From Ampelomyces quisqualis (Eukaryota > Ascomycota > Dothideomycetes > Pleosporales > Phaeosphaeriaceae), in assembly GCA_018398575.1 (NCBI GenBank), contig JAGTXZ010000002.1, positions 64,501-128,500 on the forward strand: a stretch of DNA of 64,000 nucleotides. Direction: 5' to 3'. This document shows, one piece after another, positions 25,210 through 37,894 of this stretch (its first letter is position 1; each line of letters opens with the position of its first letter). Below the pieces are notes generated by a model, which saw only the letters and a program-made list of their open reading frames with translations, did not search any database and was not told the DNA's origin. The translations under genes were made by a program, and so were the position numbers.

Positions 25210-25810
25210 AAAAAGAATCTATTTGTTATAATTAATAAGATAGCTTACGCGCGCGCCTACAAGAAGAACGCTGCTACCTTTGCGCCTGCTGTTAAGAGCA
25301 AGGACAACTAGGTCCTAGCTGATCCTCTATACTAATTCTAGCGTAAGACTAAGCAACGCAATCTATTACCTAAGAGCTAAGCAGTCTTTAGCAAGGAAAC
25401 TATTAAGGTTAAGAAGAAGAAGCTCTGCTCTAGTTTGTGCTTGCGCTGCACCTCTTAGTTTGCTAACAAGTAAGGTAATAGCTGCTGCTATAGTAGGGCT
25501 AAATTAATAGTAAGTAAGCGTTATACAGCTTGCCTAAACTATTCTTGCGTTAAGGTGTAGGTTGTTCTAATTGCTATTAGTAATATAATTGCTAATTTGA
25601 GTAGCCTAGGTAATCTGCGTAGGTAGACTATAAAGATTATTATTAGCGTGTTTAAGGGAACTATTGCAGTAAGTTTTAAAGCTTCTTTAATCTTAGAAAT
25701 AGCTAACTTATTTATAGGAGCTAGAGAAGGCTTGTGCGTAGCTTAACTAGCAGCTTAAGGCTGCAAAGGCCTTATAGCAGGCTTAGAGTACTCTAGCTCT
25801 TCCTAGTTTT
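25210..25810 (+). pseudogene. Opposite-strand accessory reading frame inside the copia element
   Basis: Between pol and the 3' LTR, the + strand, opposite to gag-pol, reads as one frame of about 200 codons broken only by TAA/TAG at Gln/Trp-type positions. It starts near IINKIAYARAYKKNAATF and runs through a Lys-rich segment (IKVKKKKLCSS) into a Cys-rich part: CLRC, then CC about 15 residues later, then C-x5-C (ACLNYSC). This layout could be a small zinc-binding module. Unlike the pol region, the stretch is rich in GCT/AAG codons and reads well. The original ATG is not visible; ATA codons are where RIP would have left it. Function unknown. It could be a captured host gene or an element-encoded antisense gene. 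Confidence 0.55.
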
Positions 25811-25899
25811 AGGGTAAGCTTAAGCTATGTTAATCTAACTTTTAGCTTGCTAGAAAAGGAGCCTGCGCGTCCTGCTTAAGGCTTTGTAGGATATAAGTT

Positions 25900-28800
25900 T
25901 AGTAGTCTTAGTTTTTGCGTGTTTGCTCTACTTAGATCCTATAGTAATCTTAAGCTTTAAGAGTAAGCAAATTAATTAGTAGATAGAAAAGTTAAATTAA
26001 TCTTTATATTTTCTAAATTATTGCTTTGTAAGTAACTTGCTTATATCCTTAAGGTTAAGAAGCTGCTTAAACTTAGGAAATTGTTAAGAGGTAAGGTTCT
26101 TAGTAAGACTATTAGCTAGCATTAATCTAGATTCTAGATAGGATACTTAGAATAATCCTTTTGAGTGCTCTTGCCTAAGCCACATGTTCTAAATGTTAAC
26201 ATGCCTAAGCTTAGTAGATATCTGCTTATTTTTCTCTTTAACTAGCTAGATAGTCTGCTAATTATTATACTAGATATTTTATAGATCTTCTAGATTAAGC
26301 GTAAGCTCCTTAAAGAACTAGTTAAGCGCTATAGATTCTTTTGCAGCGTATTCTAGAGCAAGTAGCTTAGCTTCTATAGTTAAGGTAGTAACTAATCCTT
26401 GTCTAGCAGCTTTCTAAGAGATTGCTCCTCTAAACAGGATAGCTATATGATTATGTAAGGAACGCCTGGTTAATTTATTATTAGCAAAGGAGGCATCTCC
26501 GCAGATAGTTAGTTCTAGACTATTGAAATTTTTATACTTAATTAAATTAAACCTTGTTTAATAGAGATACATAATTACCTGTTCTACAGCTTTAATATAC
26601 TTGTCTAAAGGATTAGTTAAGAAATAGGAAAGCTTTAAGACTGCGTAGGTAATATCCAGGCAGATTATAATTGTAGTGTAGAGAACTAATCTAACTCTTT
26701 CTTAATAGGCCTTAATTTCTTGCTTACTAGCTTCTCTAGTGTTCTTGTAGAGCTCCTTAGATAGCAATAGTGTTAGAGGGAATAATCTATTGTGTAGTCT
26801 AAATTTCTTAGTAATCTTGTTAATATAGGCGTCGTGAACTAGAGTAATTGTTCTGTCTAATCTGTTTTAGATAACTCTAATCCCAAGGAACTATTTAACT
26901 AGTCCTTAATCCTAGATTTTGTATTTGCAAATAATTTTAGCCTATAGATCTTTAGCTTTAAGCTTGTAATTTTTATAGTAGATAAGTAGAATATTATTAA
27001 CGTAGAACAAAATAAAGACTGTTTAATCCTAAGTAAAGAACAGACAGGGTTCTTCTTTAGATGCAAGTAGTCCTATCTTGTGTAGTAATCTTAAGAATTC
27101 TTTATACTAAAGTAATAGAGATTCTCTAAGCCTGTAGAGTGCTTAGTTAAGCCTTACACATAGCCTAGCTTTCTTAAATCTGTCTAGTAGATTACAGATT
27201 ACTAGATTGTTAGCTGTAATTAAGGCGTTAAGGAACGCTTTAACTACATTATATTGCATAATTTCTAGATTAAAATAGGCTGCAATAGCTATAGTAATCC
27301 TAAAAGACTTGGCCGCAAGGATAGTAGCGTACGTAGTAAGTAGAGAGTCCTTTTCCTAGAGATCTCCTCTTACTACAAGCCTAGCCTTACACTTTAGAAA
27401 GTAACTGTCTTAATTAAACTTATATGCCTAGACCTATTTTAATAGGATTAGTTAATCCTTAGACTTGTGCTTTAGAATCTCTTTCTAGGGACCTTTCTTG
27501 TGTAGCTAATTAATTTCTCTAAGAGAGGCATCTAATAACAGGCTTTTTATTAGATGTTAAAGCATCTGCTTCTATATATTAGGCAGCTTAGGCATGTTAT
27601 CTTTATAAGTACGCTTCTTAGCTGTTTAGTAATTCTAATTACTTAGTATTACTGTTATAATTATAGCGTTTAGTGTTTTGTAACTAGAGCGCTTGTTCTA
27701 GGCTTCTACAAGGCCTAGGAGGAAAGTATTCTTAAAATTGTGTTTCTAGTAATCTACAAATAGATCTGCAATTAATATATTTACACTCTTACTCCTTATC
27801 TAATTATTGTAATCCTTCTTGCAGTAAAGCAGCATGTATTAACTTAGTAGTTTATTAATCTTAGGAGCTGCTTCTTGCAGTTAACAACTTAATTATATGG
27901 AAGAATTTGCTAATCTTGCTTTGTCTAGGGCTCTAGAGTTACTACTTCTAGGTTAAGTAGCAGGGGAGGAAAAGGCTAACTACCTATCCTGTTAGGAATC
28001 TATCTAATCCCTAGATACTAATAGGCTAGCTCTTCTAGAACCTAGCAATAGTCTTTAGCTGTTAGATCCTACGCGCTTAATAAGCTAAATACTAGATAAC
28101 TTATCTAGTTCTAGAGTTGCCTCTAGAGTAACAAGCCTAGTATATTTACTTTAGTCTAAGAGGATTCCTAAATGCTCGCTAGCCTTGCTAGCACTCCTCT
28201 TAGCTTCTACCTCCTTTCCTTTATAATTATAAGATTAGCTAGTCTCTGTAATTCTTAGGATTAGATGCTTACCCCTAAGCTGTTGCTTAGTAACCTTAGT
28301 AATTTCCTAGCTTAGTTAATCCTGTAGAATAGGCAGGTTAATATCCTGTCCTAGATTATTAAGTTTACTAACATATAGAATATCTATAATCTTAAGTGCT
28401 TACTTCTTAGGCATCTTATATTCTTAGTTACTAGGGTAAAACGTAGATTTATTAAAGGTAACGTCCCTTAATGCAATGACTTAATTAATTAATAGGACTT
28501 ATATGTAATAGATATTAGAGGCTTAACAGCCTACTAGATATCTGATGTAGCTATAAGGGTTAACTTTAAATTCTTACTTGTTCCTACCTACTGCTTGGTC
28601 GCAATTAAGAGGATACGCTCTGCAGCTATAGGCATAAATACTACTCTAATTTAGGCGTAAGTTAGCAGTCCTGTGCCTAGTAATTACTAGCTTGTACTAT
28701 TAAAAATATTGCCTAAACTAGGCCTGCAGGACCTTATTTGGGGATCAAAAACTATAGATTTTTAATAGGCTTATACTGTGTAAGTAGGCAGCTGCATTTA

Positions 28801-31290
28801 TAATATATAGCTAGAGCTTAGTTAGAAGATTTGTACCTGTGCGTATCTTAATTAATTTTGTAATTAGCTTCTAACCTGCCTACTTAGCTAATCTATTTAG
28901 CTAATGCGTGTATGGTAGCGGGCGTTGTATTTTAATCCCCTCTTAATCTACCTACTCCTTATACTGCAAATGCCCTCTCTAAGGCAGAGTTACAGTGTTA
29001 TTATCTTAATAGATTTCTACAATTTTTAGATTGAATTTGTTCTTAACCTAGGCTGTAAATTAGTAAATTACTCTTATAATCTTGCTTAATATCTTGTTGT
29101 AAAGGTTATAGTTCAAAAGCTTGCCTAAGTAGTCTTCTTTAATAATTAAGGACTATTCTTTATAAAGCCTACCTATTGGTATATTAAACAGGTCCTAGGA
29201 AACTTAATAGAATAGTTGTAGTAATCTTTCTCTTGGTTGTTATAAGACAACTTAAGTTATATAAGTAACTAAGCAGTTCTTGCAATTAATTCTTTTAGTC
29301 CTATTTATCTTAACGTTCTAGGCTAAATAAGCAAGAGCTTAGAGTGCTTGCTAGCCTAGGTAGCCTAATTGTTTATGCTAAAGATTCTTGTTATCTTCTC
29401 TTAAATAATAGATATTAGATTAATATAAGGTGTGTAGGATTAGTAGTTGTAGAACGTAGCGCGTAACCTAGTTGTATTTAATAAACAAGAGGTTATAAGC
29501 CTTATAAAGCTTATATACAGTAATATTCTACTTGTATAATCTAAACTAAAGAGTGCTGTCTAATCTACTGTGCTATATACCTGCCTGCTTAAGCAGCGCT
29601 GCAGATACAATAATTATATAAAACCTGTCTATAACTTTAACCTTCTTAAGCTTTAGGTCTCTTGTGTATAGGCCTTCTAAACTGTGTAGAACATTCTTGA
29701 TTATTTGATTGCTATACCTAGTTATAGGGAGTAACTATGTTTTAGCCTTAACCCTTTCTTTAGAGTAGGTAGGACTAAACGTTCCTAGAATAAGAAGTAA
29801 CTAATGATTAACAAGGTGTACTACACTAGCCCTATTATAAACAGTACTTCTTAAAAGTAGATAGGTTATAAACGTAGTCGTGTACACTCTAAAGTCTAGA
29901 TTAGTAACATTAGGTTCTTAATTAAGAGTAGTTAGGTTAATTAATGCTGCTATAACATCTCCTAGGTATATTACTGCCTTAGTACTAGAAGTTAACTAGT
30001 TAGCTGCAATAGGTAGCGTCTAACTAGCTTTCTTGATCTTATTATTAAGTAAGGCCTACTTAGAAGTGTTAAGCTGCTTAAGGACCTTCTTTTAGTTAAA
30101 ATTAGAGATCTTAATTAGTACTTTTTCTAGTAAGGCTAATCTAGTAATTATAGTCTTTAGTTAAAGATAATCTATTAGGTCCTATTTGTGCTTTTTATTG
30201 TTCCTGTAGGGGTAAGATTTTAGCTTTAAATTGTCTTTACCTTTGTTCTTTAGATTAGAGTCCTTGTTTTCTAAGTTCTTAATGTTTCTAAGGGTTGCAA
30301 AGGCTAAATAGGACTTTCCTTTAGTAGCTAGGACTGCTTGTTCCTAAAGTATAAGGGAGAAGATCTTGGCTAGATTGTATATAGTTATAGTTGGTCGACT
30401 AAGGGCTACATCTTTAATAATATCCTAACGCATTAATTAAGCCTAGTTAGGAGCAATCCTAGTAGATAGGGCGTTAAGGAAGTTAGTAAGAGTAAGTTGT
30501 TTCTATACCTCTGTAACTTAGAATGCTTAAGCCTTGCTATAGATTACTTGCCATTTCTTAAACTATTTATCTAGAGTAATCCTACTGTGCCTAGCCTTTT
30601 TAAGATAAGCTTAATACTACTACCTAACTAGGTGCATAGTATTATTGTCTGTTAGAGCTAGGTCGTGCTTAAGGATCCTAATTAAGGCTTGGGGCGTTAT
30701 TTCTAAAGAGTTAAGCATTTTGATTGCTGCAGGTACTATTAGATTCTTGGCTATAGTTTAACTAATCTATTTCTAGACGTTGCTAAGTTTAGCTGCTTAC
30801 CTAGTCTATTTTCATGTATTAACTTTGTATTAGCAAACGTCCTCTTTGTAACTACTAGAGGCAGGTTTATAGGTAGCTAGCTTTAGATTATATTAATTAA
30901 AAGCTTTATTATAGATTTACGTATCTAGATTAGTAGCTCTAGGTAGTAAAGCTAAGACTAGTTAACTTGGAGCAGCTGGAAGCTCTAGATATTTAGGTTT
31001 CTAATTGTTAATTAGGAGTACTATGTTGCTGTCTAGGTTAATTTAATCCTAGACTCCTTTGTTGCAAGCATAAAGCTAGAGTTAGGCAAACTAGTACAGC
31101 TAGTCTAACTAGCTAGTTAAGAGAACGTCTAAGCTAATCTTGTTATTAGAATAGAAATCTATAATTGTAATAGAGAGTATTTGTAAAGAGTTTTAAGGAG
31201 TATTAGAGTAATTGTTAATCTAGGTAGTACCTTAGCAATACAAGGTGCGCAGAGGGAATTAACACTGCAGTCTTATAACGCAGGGCTTAT
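25900..31290 (-). pseudogene. Copia gag-pol relic (gag, protease, integrase, RT, RNase H)
   Basis: Degraded minus-strand coding region between the LTRs. RT is the firmest part: YVNNILLI at about 26,976-27,005, where copia RT has YVDD. Upstream in coding order, near 29,000-29,040, NLKIVEIY-stop-DNNT fits the copia integrase segment ending in the second catalytic Asp. Gag would lie at about 30.3-31.2 kb but was not resolved to a motif. Numerous TAG/TAA stops and a loss of both RT Asp residues mean it cannot act autonomously. Confidence 0.7.
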
Positions 31291-31293
31291 AAC

Positions 31294-31511
31294 TATAGAA
31301 GCTAAGTAATACTATAGATTAAATTGTTATAAGTGAAAAAGATTGTATTACTTGTTCTATACTATGTAAGGATCAATTAGATTAAATACACTAAGCTAAG
31401 AAACAGCTTGATAAGTTAGTCTAGTCCTAAATAGATTCTATCTTATTAGTGACATGCTTGGTTATTACACGTAACAACCTTGTAATCTGCTAATTTACAT
31501 CTTCTATTATA
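31294..31511 (-). repeat. Copia 5' LTR
   Basis: 218 bp. Same length as the left LTR, 11 transitions and no indels. Starts TATAGAAGC, where G-to-A has altered the terminal TG. Followed by GTATA at 31,512-31,516. Confidence 0.9.
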
Positions 31512-32180
31512 GTATAAGAGTAAGAGGATAATGTTATAATACCCTAGCAAAGAAGTATTTGTTCTAATGCACATATAAGGACAATAATAGCAATCTACTA
31601 ATAAAGGAATAAAATACTAATCTTTAGCTATGTTTTAAATAGTTGTTAGATTAGAGAAAGTAATAGAACATTATTAAAGTGCTTACAGAGAGCGTTAGGA
31701 TCTTTAGTTTACTTCTAAAGAGTTTAATTGTAAATGCATAGATTAAATAAATATTAACACAAACGCGTATACGTTAGTAGATAAGGATAGTAATAGAGTA
31801 TAATAAGGACATACCTGTAATTACACCTAAGATAGAGCTACTCTTCTTAGCTTGCATAGATAAAAGTAAGCCTCTGTTAGAGTTTCTCTTTCTAGAGTAA
31901 CTAGACAAGTTTTATATATTGCGCCTATTAGCTTTATTTAAAGGGTAAGTCTCTATAGCAAGAGTTAGTAAACAGCTAACTGTAGCAGTAAAGTAAATGC
32001 ATTAGATAGCAAATCTTAGAGTAGAGAGGTCTAGAGTTTAAGAGTCTTAAATACACAAATAGAGAGGATTATATTAGAGAGTAATAAAGAGAAATTAGAG
32101 AAATCTTTGTCTAAAGGGTAAAGCATTGCAGGTATATTAAGGAGTGTTAGAGTAGGTACAAGAGATAGATGCTAGAGAAG
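31512..32180. other. RIP-degraded sequence right of copia insertion
   Basis: Starts with the right target duplication GTATA and should continue the + strand relic seen at 23.4-24.3 kb. No independent gene is visible. Confidence 0.4.
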
Positions 32181-32182
32181 AG

Positions 32183-32233
32183 AGAGTATTTAGATAGAGG
32201 TAATATTAGCTATTACTAGCAATAATAACTCCT
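32183..32233. repeat. Imperfect palindrome (hairpin family), copy 8
   Basis: AGAGTATTTAGATAGAGGTA opposes CTAGCAATAATAACTCCT around AATATTAGCTATTA. Moderate match to the family. Confidence 0.4.
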
Positions 32234-32372
32234 ATAGGTAGCTAGGTAGAATAGACTATAGGTAACGTAGATTTTAAAGGCAACTCTATATTAATATTAT
32301 AGTTAGAGCGCGCAGGCTAACTAGGAACATTATAGAACAATATAAAATAGTTAGTGCATACATCTTAAAGTA

Positions 32373-32900
32373 GTGCTATTTCCTATAGTAACTGTTATAG
32401 TCTATTTCCTACAGCAACTATTATAGTCTATTTCCTACAGTAACTACTTAAGTCTATTTCCTAAAGTAACTACTAAAGTCTATTTTCTACTATAACAGCT
32501 AAAGTTTGTTTCCTACTATAATAGCTAAAGTCTATTTCCTACTACAACAGCCAAAGTCTGTTTCCTACTATAACAGCCAGATTCTATTTCCTGCTATAAC
32601 AGCTAAAGTCTATTTCCTACTGTAATAACTAAAGTCTATTTCCTACTATAATAGCTAAAGTTCGTTTCCTGCTGCAACAGCTAAAGTCTATTTCCTGTAG
32701 TAATAGCCAAAGTCTATTTCCTGCTACAATAGCTAAAGTTTGTTTCCTACTATAATAGCTAAAGTCTATTTCCTGCAGCAACAGCCAAAGTCTATTTCCT
32801 GCTACAATAGCTAAAGTCTATTTCCTGCTGCAATAGCTAAAGTTCGTTTTCTACTGCAACAGCCAAAGTCTATTTCCTGGTTATACGTAACAGTCTATTT
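32373..32900. repeat. 26-bp minisatellite with hairpin core, about 20 copies
   Basis: A regular 26-bp unit whose core is GTCTATTTCCTGCTGCAACA followed by GCCAAA. Each full-length unit contains the small palindrome GCTGCAACAGC (4-bp stem, CAA loop). Copies vary almost only by C/T and A/G exchange (CTACTATAATAGCT, CTGCTGCAACAGCC and intermediates), consistent with RIP of an older homogeneous array. The 26-bp length is not a multiple of three, so it does not encode a regular protein repeat. Confidence 0.9.
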
Positions 32901-35900
32901 TGGGTTTAGCCTTAACGCACTAGCTAGAAAAAATCTATTTTTAAGCTGGAATAGGCTGTACAACGTACAGTAGGTTAAAGTTTAGGAATTAGGTAGAAAT
33001 TCTAATAACTACTAAATTTATAAATAGGTATAAAGCTATAATAAACAAAAGTAATTAATAGCTTATAGTTAAGTTAGGCTCTATTACAGTAGTATAAGAA
33101 TTAACTTTTACTCTAACTACTACTTTTCTTCTTTATAGAAAGTAAAGATAAGAGTAGAAGTTAGAATAATTGAAAGCAGGTTTAATAAAGTTATAAAAAA
33201 AGAAATTAAGATTAAGGCTAAGTAAGACATATTAGTATATAGTAGTTACCTAGATCTATAATTCTTATTATATTAAAAGTATTTTAAGAAGACTATACAA
33301 CTTTAACATGCTATAATTCAATTACTAGTATAGCAAAAAAAGAAAGTATATACTTTGAAATAATTATAAATTAAATATAACATATAAATATCTTTAGCAA
33401 TAGTAATTAAATAAAAATTAGCTAGAATAATAGATTCTGTTATAGGTTTTTTAGTAGTTTTAGTAACTTTACTAATAATATTAGTTACCTGTCTATATAC
33501 TAATAGTAGAGAAATAAAACAAAATAAGATTTAGAGTAAGTTAGTAATTTCTACGTTTTGTCTAGTTAGCTTACGTAGTATAAATACTAGTAGACTACTT
33601 TAATAAAGGCTTAAGCTAAATAAACAAATCTTAAATTATACTAAGAAAACTAAAAATAAACTAAAAATAATCTTAAGTAATTATGTAAAGGAATTCTTAA
33701 AGACTATAACCTATTAGAAGAAGATAAACGTTTGTAATATTCAAAAAGAAATAGACTTGTTCTTAAATTACATAAGCTTAATTAAAATAGTCTGAAATAA
33801 GTAACTATATAAATTCCTTTAGTTCTATACTAGTTATAAATTATTTAAAACCTTTACAAATATATATATATTCTATTTTTACGTTACTATTAAGATTATA
33901 GATCTCTAAGGCTTATAGAACTATTTAATTTTACTTTCTATATATTACTACTAAGCCTAAAATAGTCATAAAGTATTACTAGAAAAGAGAGTATAAAGTA
34001 AGTTCTATAAGAGGTATTACTAATATAAATAAAAAGTATTGCTTCTAATAAGTCTTAAACTTTATTAAGTAAAGAAGAAAGGTAATTCTTTTACGTAATA
34101 TACTCTATTACTTCTAATTACCTAAGTAAATTTGTTTTCTTACTAAATAATAACTAAACGTTTTACCCTAAATTAATTACTACGTATACTTATTTATAAT
34201 ATACTATAATACTAGATATTATAAAAAAGGTACTTTAAACTTAGAATATAAAAAGCTTAATAGAATTATATACTTACCTTTATATAAAATAGCTATATAC
34301 TAATTCTAGGTTAAAAGTTACTATAACTAGAGTAGTTCTTAATTAAAAAAATATTATTAGCTATTTATATATTAGAAGCCTTCTTGCTTAGAATCTTTAT
34401 ATTATGTATATCTAATATAACTAGGTAAACAGTAGGTTACCTAAATAGCTTACTTCTTATACACTAGTACTATAATATCTATTATTTAAAAAAAAATGTC
34501 TATAGGTAAAAGTAATAAATAGAAAATACTAAAAATACAAGCCTTACTAGTATATTAGTAGGGTTTCCTTAATTTACACTAGACTGTAAAAAATAGATTC
34601 TAGAAGATTTATAAGGTTATCTTACAATAGAATTAGATAGAATTCTTTTCTAATCTAACTAAAATAAAGTAACTAAAGCTGTCTTAAAATACTCTTCTAT
34701 ATATTATACTAAGGTAGCATAATTTTTAAAGAGAGATTGAATATATATAAAGTTATTTAGTTTACTAAACAAAAAACACTATAAGAGACTATAAGACACT
34801 ATAAGAAACTATAGATTAAGGTAGTAGTTAGTTACTAAACACTAGAGTTTAATATCTACAAGATAAATATATAAGAAAGAAACTGGGAAAGCTTTAGAGA
34901 AATTGTTCTACTTATCTTACAATAGAATTTAATAGATTTCTTCTCTAATCTAACTAAAATAAAGTAACTAAAGCTGTCTCAAAATCCTCTTCTATATATT
35001 ATACCAAGGTAACTGAATTTCTAAAGAGAGATTTAATATACATAAAGTTATTTAGTTTACTTAATAAAAAACACTATAAGACACTATAAGACACTATAAG
35101 AAACTAAAGGTTAAGGTAGTAGTTAGTTGCTAAACCTTAGAGTTTAATATATAGAAGATAAATATATAAAAGAGAAACTAGGAGAGCTTTAGAGAAATTG
35201 TGCTACCTAATGTCTTTTAGAATCTTAAATAGTAATAGATATATATAGGTAAAGATTGAATAGCAAAGTGCGCTAAAATAAAACTAGGATTAAGTTATAA
35301 TTATAAAAATATTATTTTATAATACGTTGTATAAGCTAAAGTAAACAAGTAGAATAAATTAAATATTTGTAAGAGAGAATATTTAGAAACTTATAGTCTA
35401 GATTATTAGAGTTATAAGATAAGTTAAATTATCTAAGTATACTTACTTTATTTTAACTATTACTTTAGCTAGTTCTTAAGAATAGTAAGCTAGGAAGTAA
35501 AAAATATATATATATTAATTACGTACCTACTACAAATACTTAAGTATAGTTTTTTTCTGCTATAGAAGTAAAGGTAATTAAAAACAACTAAACTAGAACT
35601 CTTCTTTTTACTTAGAATACTAGGCACTAATAGTTTTTATTTATAGTACTCTAGTATCTAGAGTAGAGGTAAAATAATTAATTATATCTATATAGAAAAG
35701 GAATAAATGTAGTAGTAGTATAGACTTATTTTATTCTTTTTTAAGTATTTTGTTTCTATTTTACGTTTTTTATATTATTAAAAAAGAGGTTTAGTCTTTC
35801 TCTATCTTAAAAAGAATCTAGAAAGTAAAGCTTAGAGCTATATTTGTCTTAAATTTATAATTAGTGTAAAATAACATTATAGCCTAGGTTATACAAAGGT

Positions 35901-37890
35901 ACGTTAAACAGAATAAATAAAATGTTATAGTTTTCTACTAAGATATTTTATTAAAAAGAACGTATTTAAGAGTTTATAATAATAATTTATATTCTATATT
36001 AAGGAAACAAACATATAGTACATAGAATAAGTCAAGATTTTTAGGGTCCTTATAAAAATAGATTTTTTTAAAAAAATATATTCTAGCAAAGTATAAAAAA
36101 AAGCAAAATAGTGTTTGCTTTAGTTTTTAAATATACTTTTGTTATATAGTTTATAAAGTAGTATTTACTTCTACTATAAAAAAAGATACCTTATCTTATT
36201 TTAAATACTTAACAAAAATTACTTTACGGAAATTACTTAAAAGGAAAGAATATATTATTAGTAATAATTAAAAGTTTTCTTATAACTAATAATTATATAA
36301 GCACTTAAAAAGTATTAACTTTAATAATTATTATAACATAATCTGTTATCTATATTAAAATAGCTAACTAAAAGAATATAATTCTTGCAATTCTATATTT
36401 CTAGGTAAGAAGCTTACAATATATATTTTAAATTAAAATATAAAGATATATTTTAATCTAAAAGTACTAAGTTAGAGATTTTTTTTTTTAGTATCCTCTT
36501 TCTCTAAGAAAGAAGAATATACTTACTTTTTAGAAAAAAGCTAACTATAGTAAGGAAAAGCCTTATAGAGAGTTTATTAAAACAGAGAAGAATTTAGAAA
36601 AAATCTTAGTGTATTAATAGCTTATTCTAGTTTAATTAAAAAAAAAATTTAAAATATAGAGCGTTAATAGATTTAATTACCTACTTTTATTCCTAAATAT
36701 TCTCTATATAAGTTTATTTTTGTAATAAAAATAAACCTTATAATACCTTATTTATTTTTACTAATATTAATATACTCTTTTTATAAAACAAAGAGATATT
36801 ATTACTTATATATAAAAACGTAAATCTAAGACTTAAGGGTAGAGATATAGTAGGGTCTTTAAAAGAAAATTATGCTACACTATTATTATAAGAAGAGAAA
36901 AACTATACTAGATATTAATTAATAGCATTAGTGTTACTCTTAAAACTTAAATTTTAATTGTTAAGGTTTAAAATATAATATACCAACTATAATAGAAATA
37001 TAGTTATTAATGTTTTAATTATATAAACTTTTAGATTTTATAATAATATACTATATACTATACTGTAAGAAAGGTCTATTATTATCTTTGTAGTTTCTTT
37101 TAACTTACGCTCTACACTAGAATTATATATAATAATAAAGTTGTTATTTAAGTTCTCTAACCTAATAACAATAGTTAAAATACTTAAAACTAAATATATA
37201 ATTTTTTTACAACTAAAAGAATTTACCAAATAATGAATAATAACTAGTTAACTTAACCAAACTACTCTAATAAAAAGAATTTAGACTTTATTACTAAACA
37301 TCTTATAAACTAGAGGTATTTTTTAAGTTATAATAGAAGAAAAAGCTTTCTAGTTTATAAGTTAGTTGAAACTTATTAAATAATTTATATATATATTAAA
37401 AGAGTTTTAGTATTATATAAGATTACTAACAATAATTTGTTATAGAAGAAGCAAAGTTAAGGTTTTAGTAATTTTCTAAAGTATTGTAAGTTCTACTGAA
37501 GTTAAATAAATAAATATAGTAAAAAGAAAGTTTTCTTAAAACAAGAAGAAATTTTAAGCTCTAGAGAATAAAAGAATATAAAACATAAGAGAGTAAAACA
37601 AGTAAATGTTTAATTTACTAAATCTAATAAGAAGTTAAAGTATAAAAGAAGCTTTGTCTAGTAAGATAAATATATTTATATAAGAGAGGCTATTTAACAC
37701 TAAGAGAATAAAACAATTTAAAAATTTCATATATAGTTTCTACTTAATCTTCTAAAAGTATTAAGTATATTTACTTTTTTATAAGATATATTACTATTAA
37801 AGTTATTATTTACGTTAAATTTAGAGTAAAAGAATAAAAGGTATAGTATTCTAAGAGTAAATACAAAATAAAACAATAAAGAAAATATTA
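32900..37890. other. Extremely AT-rich block without recognisable genes
   Basis: Composition drops further here: runs of A/T, TATATA, almost no CpG. I see no motif-bearing frame. The longest open stretches, such as 63 codons at 37,038-37,229 on the minus strand, are Ile/Leu/Asn/Lys low-complexity readings of AT-rich DNA. It contains the 295-bp duplication listed separately. Confidence 0.6.
34617..35206. repeat. Tandem duplication of a 295-bp unit
   Basis: Copies 34,617-34,911 and 34,912-35,206 both begin TTATCTTACAATAGAATT and end AGAGAAATTGTKCTAC. Each contains an internal CACTATAAGA(C/A) triplication. They differ by scattered transitions and a few small changes. Confidence 0.85.
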
Positions 37891-37894
37891 GTAA

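Larger units (their letters stand above)
24342..31511 (-). mobile_element. Complete Ty1/copia LTR retrotransposon, RIP-inactivated
   Basis: Length 7,170 bp, bounded by two 218-bp LTRs and a perfect 5-bp target duplication GTATA. The orientation is minus. On that strand a polypurine tract (AGGGGGTA) abuts the TG of the LTR at 24,559, and a putative primer-binding region (GTTATAAGCCCTGC) follows the LTR at 31,293. The copia-type reverse transcriptase box appears as YVNNILLI (Asp-Asp changed to Asn-Asn) at about 26,976-27,005. The integrase catalytic Asp region appears as DNNT near 29,000, right of RT. That gives the order integrase then RT, as in copia. The LTRs differ at 11 sites, all transitions. 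No intact gag-pol frame remains. Confidence 0.9.

Noticed and set aside
32373..32900. Possible CRISPR-like array because of regular 26-bp repeats
   Set aside because: The units are directly adjacent with no unique spacers, and the genome is fungal. It is a minisatellite.
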